Shown here piece after piece: positions 16,911-23,482 of a DNA stretch of 64,000 bases; positions within the stretch are counted from its first letter, which is position 1, and each line of letters opens with the position of its first letter. The position numbers and the translations under genes are program-made. The notes beneath the pieces were generated by a model. That model was not told where the DNA came from. It was given only the letters and a program-made list of their open reading frames with translations, and did no database searches. Origin of the DNA: DASUPK01 sp963728875 (GTDB lineage: Bacteria > Actinomycetota > Thermoleophilia > Solirubrobacterales > 70-9); the NCBI GenBank assembly GCA_963728875.1, contig CAVSLJ010000005.1, forward strand, positions 62,001 to 126,000, read 5' to 3'.

Positions 16911-17272
16911 TGCAGGACCGGCCCACCGCACCTGAGCTGCTCGAATCCGTGGCGGAGTACCTATTCGGCGAGCTGCGACCAGAGGTGCCCCGTGAGCAGC
17001 GCTTCAAGGTCCTGGTGGCCGCCAACGTCTGCACCGTGGTGGCGCGGGAGCTCAGGGCGGGGGAGCGGCCGGATCGCGAGGACCTGGCGCTGTTCGGGGA
17101 GCTGCTGGGGAAGAAGGTCGAGGATCCGCGAGCCGCGGCGGCGGAGCTCTCCGAGCGCATCCGCTCGGGCGAGCTCGACGACCGGATCGACGAGCTGGCC
17201 CCACGCCTCGAGGCGCATGTGCGCCGCAAGCTCGAGACGGCCCGGCCCGGCTACGCCGAGGACGGCCCCTGA
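16910..17272 (+). CDS. DUF6285 domain protein
   Basis: A 120-residue helical protein. The pattern RPTAPELLESVAEYL ... VLVAANVCTVVARELRAG is that of the DUF6285 family, which usually lies beside phosphotransferase-family and acyl-CoA dehydrogenase genes, as here. Its function is unknown. The ATG at 16910 shares a base with the preceding TGA. Confidence 0.75.
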   Translation: MQDRPTAPELLESVAEYLFGELRPEVPREQRFKVLVAANVCTVVARELRAGERPDREDLALFGELLGKKVEDPRAAAAELSERIRSGELDDRIDELAPRLEAHVRRKLETARPGYAEDGP

Positions 17273-17373
17273 GGTCAAGCGCAACTCTCGCCGAGCATCG
17301 GGTTGAAAGTATGAGTCGCAATTGACACGCACGCACCTGCGACCCCCAGGAACCAACCCACAGGGAGATCAAC

Positions 17374-17817
17374 ATGATGCGACGCCTCAAGAGGCACCTT
17401 TCGCCGGGGCTCGTCCTCGGGCTGATCGCGGTCGTTGTCGCCGTGGGCGGCGGCTCGTTCGCGATCGCACAGAGCAGCAAGCAGGAGACGCTGAGGACGC
17501 GGTTCGGCGGGGCCACCCAACAGGTGGTCCAGACCGTCAAGCTGCTTCCGCAGACCACCAACAACGGCGTCTCGGACTTCACGGTCACCTGCCCGTCGAG
17601 TTCGAAGCTCGGCGCGGGCGTGGCGATCGGCGGAGGAGTGATCGACACGCGGCCGCCAGACGCCACCAGGAACATGCAGCCGCTCAATCAGAAGACCGAC
17701 GGTCCAAACGGCACGAATGCCTGGCTGTTCGAGTTCGACAACGATACGAACGTCGAGCTAGAGGTCCAGCTGCGCGTGCTCTGCACGTACAGCAAGCTGA
17801 ACACGAAGCGGGGCTAG
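17374..17817 (+). CDS. Secreted or membrane-anchored small protein
   Basis: A basic start (MMRRLKRHLSPG) and a hydrophobic segment (LVLGLIAVVVAVGGGSFAIA) form a signal peptide or anchor. The remaining 110 residues are beta-rich with two cysteines (VTCPSS and VLCTYS) that could form a disulphide. This layout is common among secreted proteins of Thermoleophilia. An AGGGAG ribosome-binding site precedes the ATG. A strong hairpin follows at 17855-17884. Function unknown. Confidence 0.7.
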   Translation: MMRRLKRHLSPGLVLGLIAVVVAVGGGSFAIAQSSKQETLRTRFGGATQQVVQTVKLLPQTTNNGVSDFTVTCPSSSKLGAGVAIGGGVIDTRPPDATRNMQPLNQKTDGPNGTNAWLFEFDNDTNVELEVQLRVLCTYSKLNTKRG

Positions 17818-17854
17818 CACACACAGCCGCGAGCATGTGCGAGAGGACGCGGAG

Positions 17855-17884
17855 GGAACGGCCCCTCCTTGGAGGGGCCGTTCC
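17855..17884 (+). terminator. Perfect 14-bp hairpin, likely terminator
   Basis: Arms 17855-17868 (GGAACGGCCCCTCC) and 17871-17884 are perfectly complementary with a two-base TT loop. There is no T-run, as is common in high-GC actinobacteria. It lies just after the secreted protein gene ending at 17817. Confidence 0.7.
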
Positions 17885-17994
17885 GCCCCGGCGCGCCCCG
17901 CGTCCGTCTTCTCGAAGAAGCGCTGTGCGCCGAACTGCGCCGAAAGCTGGGAATCGCGCGGCCCGGCTACGCCCCTGACAGGCCCGAGTCCGCG

Positions 17995-18000
17995 TAAGCT
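17995..18000 (+). promoter_or_regulatory. TAAGCT -10 element before the gene at 18008
   Basis: TAAGCT ends seven bases before the ATG at 18008, giving a leaderless or nearly leaderless transcript. Confidence 0.4.
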
Positions 18001-18007
18001 GGACACG

Positions 18008-18421
18008 ATGCGCGGTCTCGTCCACGTTGGCCGAGCACGGTGGGTGTCCTCGGGGCTGGTCGCCACTGTGCTGGCGGCCCTCTGCTTCGCAGCTCTCGCG
18101 ATCGGCGGGGTGCCCTTCCAGCTGGGCAAGTCGCAGTTGAACACCAAGAAGGGGACGGCGACCCTCAAGGTCACTGTTCCCGCCTTCGGGAAGGTCCAGA
18201 TCGTGGCGCCGAAGACGGTGTCCCACACCCAGGTTGTGGGTGGGCCCGGCGAGCTGACCCTCCCGATACGGCTGCGTCAGGGCAAGCCCGTCAAGCAGCT
18301 TCGCAACAAGGGCCGCTACCGGGTGATGCTCGATGTCTTCTACGTGCCGCAGGGGGCCAACCAGCCTTCGGGTGGCCCGAGCGATCTCTTCAAGACGATC
18401 ACGCTGAGGCTGAAGGGCTGA
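18008..18421 (+). CDS. Secreted protein with an Ig-like/beta-sandwich C-terminal repeat
   Basis: A signal peptide (VSSGLVATVLAALCFAALAIG) is followed by about 100 residues with the pattern KKGTATLKVTVPAFGKVQI ... GELTLPIRLRQGKPVKQLRNKGRYRVML ... FKTITLRLKG. This resembles the beta-sandwich tail repeats found at the ends of many secreted Thermoleophilia proteins, here alone. Its stop abuts the stop of the convergent enoyl-CoA hydratase gene with no gap. Function unknown. Confidence 0.65.
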   Translation: MRGLVHVGRARWVSSGLVATVLAALCFAALAIGGVPFQLGKSQLNTKKGTATLKVTVPAFGKVQIVAPKTVSHTQVVGGPGELTLPIRLRQGKPVKQLRNKGRYRVMLDVFYVPQGANQPSGGPSDLFKTITLRLKG

Positions 18422-19273
18422 TCAGAGGTCGGTCGTGTGCTCGCCGGCCCGTCCGGCGTCCGTCTTCTCGTAGAAGCGTCCAAGTCGCTCAGCCGTCTCC
18501 TGCGGGTCCGCGCAGCTGTAGGCGTTCCAGGCCTCGTTGCGGAGCTGCTCGTCGAGCGTCTTGCCGACCGTGTCGAGGATCGTCTGCTTCGCGGAGCGGA
18601 CCGCGCGCTGGGAGTTGCGCAGGATCTGCCGGGCGACGTTCTCCGCCTCGACGAGCAGCCGCTCGTGTGGGACCACCTTCGAGACCAGATTGCACTGCAG
18701 CGCCCGCTGGGCGTCGATCGGCTCGGCGGTGAGCAGCATCTCCAGTGCGATTCCGGTGCCGCAGGTGTTGACCAGCCGGACGATCCCACCGTCGCCGTGG
18801 TGGAAGCCGCGGCGGGCCTCGAATGAGCCGAACATGGCCCGGTCCGAGGCGATCCGGATGTCGCAGGCGAGCGCCGTCTCGAGCCCGCCGGCCAGAGCCC
18901 AGCCGTTGATGGCGCCGATGATGGGCTTGTAGATCCGGTGCTGGCCACGGGTGAAGCCGTTCAGGCCGAGCTCCGCGATCTCGCGGATGTCGCTGATGTT
19001 CCCCTCGGCGACGATCGGCGGGATGTACTCCTTCAGATCGGCGCCGGCGCAGAACGCATCGCCCGCACCGGTCAGGATCGCGACGTCGACCGAGTCGTCC
19101 TCGGCGAAGTCGGCCCAGGCGGCGATCATCGCGCGGTGGACCTCCGGGCTGACGGCGTTTCGCGCCTCCGGCCGGTTGATCGTCACGTAGGCGATCCGAT
19201 CCCGCTTGTCGTAGAGGACGACGCCCTCGTCGGCGGAGGGCGGCGGACCGGGACGCTCGGGGTTGTGATGCAC
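18422..19273 (-). CDS. Enoyl-CoA hydratase/isomerase family protein
   Basis: Crotonase-fold enzyme: YVTINRPEARNAVSPE, the oxyanion-hole strands AILTGAGDAFCAGADLKEY and INGWALAGGLETALACDIRIA, and the C-terminal LVSKVVPHERLL. The catalytic glutamate region GFHHGDGGIVRLVNTCG departs from plain enoyl-CoA hydratase, so the exact reaction is uncertain. The GTG at 19273 is chosen because AACGAGGAG precedes it at the right spacing; a longer upstream open frame carries no domain. Confidence 0.9.
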   Translation of the reverse strand: MHHNPERPGPPPSADEGVVLYDKRDRIAYVTINRPEARNAVSPEVHRAMIAAWADFAEDDSVDVAILTGAGDAFCAGADLKEYIPPIVAEGNISDIREIAELGLNGFTRGQHRIYKPIIGAINGWALAGGLETALACDIRIASDRAMFGSFEARRGFHHGDGGIVRLVNTCGTGIALEMLLTAEPIDAQRALQCNLVSKVVPHERLLVEAENVARQILRNSQRAVRSAKQTILDTVGKTLDEQLRNEAWNAYSCADPQETAERLGRFYEKTDAGRAGEHTTDL

Positions 19274-19416
19274 GGCTGTCTCCTCGTTAGCTGGCGGAGA
19301 CGGGATCGTATGTACCGGGCCTGTGGACCCGGCCCGCGATGTGTCATAGGCTCGCCACAACCAAAAGGGGAGCCTGTCTTGTTTCGATGGCGGGATCCAG
19401 AAGAAGGGAGAGTTCA

Positions 19417-19905
19417 ATGCGAAAGTTGCGAGAGCGACTGAGTTTCGCGAACGTCATGTCGGTGATCGCCGTCTGCATCGCGCTCGGCGGGACCGCCTAC
19501 GCGGCCAAAAAGATCAGCGGCAAGTCGATCAAGAACAGCACGATCGCCAAGAAGAAGCTCAAGGCGAACGTGCTGAAGGGGCTGGACACCTGCCCGAGCG
19601 GAGCGCCCAACTACACCCAGGGCATCTGCTACAGCGCGCAGAACGGAGGGGCCGATTGGGACATCGCGGCCCGTGATTGCGCCACGAAGGGGCTGCGCCT
19701 GCCGGATCTCGGCGAGGGCCTGCTGATCACAAACAAGACGGTCCTGCCGTACCTGTGGACAACCGACGTCTCGGACACCGGTCCGCCCAGCACCCGGGTG
19801 ATCGTGCGTACGGACGACGCCGGGTTCACCCGGATCGCGACGAGCCCCAAGGGAGGGCCGGTCGCGTACGTCTGCGTTCTGAACGCGACGAACCCACCCT
19901 CGTAA
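19417..19905 (+). CDS. Secreted protein with the Thermoleophilia signal-anchor motif
   Basis: It starts MRKLRERLSFANVMSVIAVCIALGG and then TAYAAKKISGKSIKNSTI, an N-terminal pattern I associate with large families of exported proteins in Solirubrobacterales. The rest resembles a compact Cys-containing domain (DTCPSG, GICYSAQ, RDCATKGLRLPDLGE, YVCVLN) of the DUF1566/C-type-lectin-like kind. A GGGAGAG ribosome-binding site precedes the ATG. The ligand or role is unknown. Confidence 0.7.
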   Translation: MRKLRERLSFANVMSVIAVCIALGGTAYAAKKISGKSIKNSTIAKKKLKANVLKGLDTCPSGAPNYTQGICYSAQNGGADWDIAARDCATKGLRLPDLGEGLLITNKTVLPYLWTTDVSDTGPPSTRVIVRTDDAGFTRIATSPKGGPVAYVCVLNATNPPS

Positions 19906-19918
19906 GCCGAGTGATCGG

Positions 19919-20461
19919 CTAGGCGTAGGTTGCGCGGACGACCGCAAGGTCGTCCGCGCGCCACGTCACCTCTCCGCCGCACCACTCGGCGAGCTCCTCG
20001 GCGGTGTCCGGGAAGTCGAAGCCGGGCTCGATCGGGGTGACCTGCTCGTCGGCCTTGACCACGTCGCCGATCACCAGAGCCTTCGACTGCTCCCGAACCC
20101 GGCGGAAGAGGGTTCGCTTCGCGTCGTCTTGGAGGTGGTGGACCGACAGAACTGAGATGACGAGGTCCCAGGGGCCGTCGGGCAGCGGATCCTCCATGCG
20201 GGCGAGCTGGACGTCGTCGTACTCCTCGCGCAGCCGGTAGACCATGTTCGTGTCCGAGTCGAGGCCGATCACCCAGGCGTCCGGGTAGGCCTCGAGCAGA
20301 ACCCGGGTCGTCTCGCCGGTTCCCATCCCGAGCTCCAGCACGCGGTCGGGAGCAAACGGGATCGCGTCGACGGCCGCTCTCTGCAGCTCGTCATAGCGGG
20401 GGACCTCCTTCCGGATCTCGTCCAGATAGGTCTCGGGATTCCAGTGGAATTGGGCGCACAT
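19919..20461 (-). CDS. SAM-dependent methyltransferase, class I
   Basis: A 180-residue protein with the SAM motif VLELGMGTGETTRVLLE, the acidic strand end VIGLDSD and the post-motif PWDLVISVLSVHHLQDDAKRTLFRRV, as in ubiE-like small-molecule methyltransferases. The substrate is unknown. It is divergent from the DUF177 gene; the two start codons are about 25 bases apart, so their promoters overlap. Confidence 0.88.
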   Translation of the reverse strand: MCAQFHWNPETYLDEIRKEVPRYDELQRAAVDAIPFAPDRVLELGMGTGETTRVLLEAYPDAWVIGLDSDTNMVYRLREEYDDVQLARMEDPLPDGPWDLVISVLSVHHLQDDAKRTLFRRVREQSKALVIGDVVKADEQVTPIEPGFDFPDTAEELAEWCGGEVTWRADDLAVVRATYA

Positions 20462-20471
20462 GTCGGCTCGC

Positions 20472-20477
20472 TACCCT
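20472..20477 (+). promoter_or_regulatory. TACCCT -10 element before the DUF177 gene
   Basis: TACCCT ends eight bases before the GTG at 20486. It also lies against the divergent methyltransferase start. Confidence 0.35.
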
Positions 20478-20485
20478 CGAAGCGA

Positions 20486-21007
20486 GTGTATGGGGAAGGC
20501 GGACTCGTCGATCTGGAGCGCCTGGCGCTGTCCTCGGGGCAGGCCCGCTCGTTCGATCTCAAGGTCGGACTCGAGCCGATCGAGCTCGGTGGCGAGACGT
20601 ACCAGCCGGAGGGCGGGGGGAGCGAGGCCAGGCTCGACGTGTCCCGCACCAGCACCGGCTACGCGCTCCGCCTTCGCTTCAACACCGAGCTGAGGGGTCC
20701 CTGCGTCCGCTGCCTGGAGCCGGCGGCGACCGAGATCCGAATCGACGCCCGCGAGGTCGACCAGCCCCCGAGTCGGGACGAGGAGCTCCGCAGCCCCTAC
20801 CTCTCCGACGGCAACCTCGCCGTCGGCCGCTGGGCGAACGACGCGCTCGTCCTGGCGTTTCCCTCGCAGCCGCTCTGCCGCCCTGACTGCGCCGGCCTCT
20901 GCTCCGTCTGCGGGGAGTCACTCAACGACGCCGATCCCGAAGCGCACCGCCACGAGCAGGGCGGCGATCCGAGAATGGCCAAGCTGCGAGAGCTGAAGTG
21001 GGAGTAG
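20486..21007 (+). CDS. DUF177 (YceD) family protein
   Basis: YceD-type protein, nearly always next to rpmF and linked to ribosomal RNA metabolism. The core GPCVRCLEPA strand and the C-terminal cysteines CRPDCAGLCSVCGESLND (possible metal site) are the family signature. GTG at 20486 is the chosen start because it gives a family-typical VDLERLALSSGQARSFDL N-terminus and fits the promoter-like hexamer. The tandem repeat and rpmF follow. Confidence 0.9.
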   Translation: MYGEGGLVDLERLALSSGQARSFDLKVGLEPIELGGETYQPEGGGSEARLDVSRTSTGYALRLRFNTELRGPCVRCLEPAATEIRIDAREVDQPPSRDEELRSPYLSDGNLAVGRWANDALVLAFPSQPLCRPDCAGLCSVCGESLNDADPEAHRHEQGGDPRMAKLRELKWE

Positions 21008-21192
21008 GACGGCTTCGCCATCAGATCGCGGCCACAAGCGGCCGCCCCACATAAGTCGCTCCGGGCTTCGCCCTCCGCTCCAAAGTGGAGCGGCCTGGTG
21101 GCCGTCATCAGATCGCGGCCACAAGCGGCCGCCCCGCATAAGTCGCTCCGGGCTTCGCCCTCCGCTCCAAAGTGGAGCGGCCTGGTGGCCGC
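21008..21192 (+). repeat. Dispersed 87-bp repeat, copies 2 and 3 in tandem
   Basis: Unit one covers about 21019-21105 and unit two 21106-21192; they differ at only a few bases. Each has two hairpin-forming parts: GCGGCCACAAGCGGCCGC and CCGCTCCAAAGTGGAGCGG. A further 11 bases before unit one (21008-21018) also match the copy after rpmB at 7503-7589. The stretch fills the gap between DUF177 and rpmF and ends exactly where the rpmF -10 element begins. Confidence 0.9.
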
Positions 21193-21198
21193 TACCAT
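21193..21198 (+). promoter_or_regulatory. TACCAT -10 element before rpmF
   Basis: TACCAT ends nine bases before the rpmF ATG at 21208. The context GCTACCATGC ... CCGATGGC is nearly the same as at rpmB, so the two zinc-type ribosomal genes may share control. Confidence 0.45.
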
Positions 21199-21207
21199 GC
21201 GCCGCCG

Positions 21208-21420
21208 ATGGCGGTCCCCAAGAAGAGACAGTCCAGGACGCGGCGCGACAAGCGGCGCGCCCAGCACAAGGCCTCGGCGCCGCGGCTGAACGAGTGCCCG
21301 CGCTGTCACAGCCCGCGCCTACCGCACCGCGTCTGCCCGACCTGCGGCACCTACGCCGGGCGTGAGGTCATCCGCCACGAGGCTCCCGAGCCGACGACGG
21401 CGGCCGAGCCACAGGAGTAA
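21208..21420 (+). CDS. rpmF: 50S ribosomal protein bL32, zinc-binding form
   Basis: A 70-residue protein with the typical start AVPKKRQSRTRRDKRRAQHK and a zinc ribbon CPRC ... CPTCG. The C-terminus has a short acidic tail (EAPEPTTAAEPQE). It stands between DUF177 and plsX, the common order. Confidence 0.96.
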   Translation: MAVPKKRQSRTRRDKRRAQHKASAPRLNECPRCHSPRLPHRVCPTCGTYAGREVIRHEAPEPTTAAEPQE

Positions 21421-21426
21421 TCGCAC

Positions 21427-22455
21427 GTGACCGATCCCGTCGCCCTGGATGGCTATGGGACGGACGCCGGTCCCGATGTCGTGGTCGAGGGGGCACGGCT
21501 GGCGGCGGCCGACGGGATCCCGGTTCGGATCTTCGGTCCCAGCTCGCCGGAGACTCCCGCGGGAGTCGAGCTCGACCCGACCACCGACTGGATCGGCAAC
21601 GAGGCCGAGCCGGTGGCGGCGGTGCGCTCCACGCCGGACGCCTCCATCGTCCGTGCCGCCTCGGCGGTGGCAAACGGCGAGTGCAGCGCGCTGGTCAGCG
21701 CCGGCTCGACGGGCGCGACGATGACGGCCGCCCTGTTTGCGCTGAAGCGCGCCCAAGGCGTCCACCGCCCGGCCCTCGCGGTCCAGATCCCGGTGCCCGA
21801 TACCGACGGACCGCCGCTGCTGTTCCTGGACTGCGGCGCCAACACGGACGTCCGGCCTCAGCACCTGATCCAGTTCGCCTTCCTGGGATCCGCCTTCAGC
21901 GCCGCCGTGCTCGGCGCGGCAAGCCCGCGCGTGGCGCTGCTCTCCGTCGGCGAGGAGCAGAAGAAGGGCCGCGCCGACGTCGTCGAGGCGCACGAGGCCC
22001 TGACCGGCGCCGAGGGAATCCGCTTCATCGGCAACCTCGAGGGCCGGGACCTGCTCTCCGGTGAGGCCGACGTGATCGTCACCGACGGCTTCACGGGCAA
22101 TGTCACCCTGAAGACGCTCGAGGGAACCGCGCGCGCGGTCGCCGACGCGGTCCGCGCCGCCGCGCGGTCGGGCCCGCTCGCTGCCGCCGGCGGCCTGTTG
22201 CTGCGGCCGGCACTCGGCGGCCTCCGCGCCGGCATGGATCCGAACTCGGTCGGTGGCGCGATCTTGCTGGGCCTGCGCGGCGTCGCCGTGGTCGCTCACG
22301 GCAGCTCCACGCCCGAGGGGATCGCCAACGCGGTCAGGCTCGCCGACCGAGCCGTCCGCGAGCGAGCCGTCGAGCGGACGGCCGAGCTGTTGTCGAGCGC
22401 GGGCGCGACGCGGGACTCCCTGCGCGAGACGCACTCGGAGACAGCGGAGCGATAG
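21427..22455 (+). CDS. plsX: Phosphate acyltransferase PlsX
   Basis: PlsX turns acyl-ACP into acyl-phosphate for phospholipid synthesis. Family blocks seen are ALVSAGSTGATMTAALF, LLFLDCGANTDVRPQHL, LLSVGEEQKKGRADVVEAH, FIGNLEGRDLLSGEADVIVTDGFTGNVTLK and the final GGAILLGLRGVAVVAHG. The usual N-terminal DAMGGD is altered here to LDGYGTDAGP. The GTG start is six bases after rpmF. Confidence 0.95.
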   Translation: MTDPVALDGYGTDAGPDVVVEGARLAAADGIPVRIFGPSSPETPAGVELDPTTDWIGNEAEPVAAVRSTPDASIVRAASAVANGECSALVSAGSTGATMTAALFALKRAQGVHRPALAVQIPVPDTDGPPLLFLDCGANTDVRPQHLIQFAFLGSAFSAAVLGAASPRVALLSVGEEQKKGRADVVEAHEALTGAEGIRFIGNLEGRDLLSGEADVIVTDGFTGNVTLKTLEGTARAVADAVRAAARSGPLAAAGGLLLRPALGGLRAGMDPNSVGGAILLGLRGVAVVAHGSSTPEGIANAVRLADRAVRERAVERTAELLSSAGATRDSLRETHSETAER

Positions 22456-22471
22456 GGAATAATCCCTGGCG

Positions 22472-22720
22472 ATGGAACGAGAAGAGGTCATGACCCTGGT
22501 CCGGACCCATCTGAGCACCGAGCTCGAGGTGGCGCCGGAGAAGGTCCAGCCCGAGACCAGGTTCCGGGAGGATCTCGACGCCGACTCGCTCGACCTCTAC
22601 GAGCTCGTCATGGAGCTCGAGGATCGCTACGGGATCCGCGTGAGCGAGGAGGAGGCCGCCGAGATCGAGACGGTCGGAGACGCGGTCGACTTCGTCTGCG
22701 CCCGCGTCCCGGCGACGTAA
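22472..22720 (+). CDS. acpP: Acyl carrier protein
   Basis: An 82-residue acidic four-helix protein that carries growing acyl chains on phosphopantetheine attached to the serine in DADSLDLYELV (about residue 39). It sits between plsX and rnc as in most bacteria. A TAATCC/AATAAT hexamer just upstream could give it a separate start. Confidence 0.96.
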   Translation: MEREEVMTLVRTHLSTELEVAPEKVQPETRFREDLDADSLDLYELVMELEDRYGIRVSEEEAAEIETVGDAVDFVCARVPAT

Positions 22721-22750
22721 ACATCCGGGAGGAGCGAGCGACCTGAGCCG

Positions 22751-23431
22751 ATGACAGCCAGCACCGCCCCGCTGGCGGAGCTGTTCGCGGGCACCCCCGA
22801 AGAGCTGCGCCGGCAGGCACTCTCCCACTCATCCTGGGTCGACAAGCGAACGGACTCCTACGGGAGGCTCGCGTTTCTCGGCGACAGCGTCCTCGGCCTC
22901 TCGGTCGCCACCCTCCTCTACGAGGGGCATCCGGACGCGGACATCGGCGAGCTCACCAAGATCCTCAACCAGGCGGTCAGCGGACGCGCCTGCGCCGAGG
23001 TCGCTCGCCAGATGGGCCTTCCGAAGCTGCTCTCCGAGGAGGCCCCGGACGGGGGGGACGGTCTCCCCGTCGACACCCTGCTCGCCTCGGAGCGCACCCT
23101 GGCCTCGGTCTGCGAGGCCGTGATCGGCGCCTGCTACCTGGCCAACGGGTACGAGCGGACTTCGCGGGTCGTGGTCGAGGCCTTCGGCGAGGAGATCGAG
23201 CAGGCGACCAGTGAGCGCATGGACTTCAAGTCGGAGCTCCAGGAGCGCCTCGCGCGCGACGGCGACACCGTCGACTACGAGATCGCAAGCGAGCAGGGGC
23301 CGCCGCACGACCGCCGCTTCGAGATCCGAGCTACCGTCGCGGGGGACGAGCTCGGCGTCGGCTCCGGCCGGAGCAAGAAGCAAGCCGAGCAGGCCGCAGC
23401 CAGGCGTGCCCTGGAGCGTCTTCGCGGCTAG
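22751..23431 (+). CDS. rnc: Ribonuclease III family protein with altered active site
   Basis: Domain order is that of bacterial RNase III: nuclease domain (about 15-150) and a C-terminal double-stranded RNA-binding domain (about 155-225, with the GSGRSKKQAEQAAARRAL helix). The position between acpP and smc is also canonical. However, the signature that is normally NERLEFLGD reads SYGRLAFLGD, and the second catalytic helix, normally ADxxEALIGA, reads ASVCEAVIGA. So the Asp of the first motif and the Glu of the second remain, but the other two metal-binding acids are Ala and Ser. RNA binding is likely kept; cleavage may be weakened, altered or lost. Confidence 0.9.
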   Translation: MTASTAPLAELFAGTPEELRRQALSHSSWVDKRTDSYGRLAFLGDSVLGLSVATLLYEGHPDADIGELTKILNQAVSGRACAEVARQMGLPKLLSEEAPDGGDGLPVDTLLASERTLASVCEAVIGACYLANGYERTSRVVVEAFGEEIEQATSERMDFKSELQERLARDGDTVDYEIASEQGPPHDRRFEIRATVAGDELGVGSGRSKKQAEQAAARRALERLRG

Positions 23432-23482
23432 CCGTCCGGGCGAGGCGCGACGCTACGCACTCCTGACACCCTTGGGACTCCC

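Noticed and set aside
21008..21192. CRISPR array
   Set aside because: Only two 87-bp units in direct tandem with no spacers and no cas genes.
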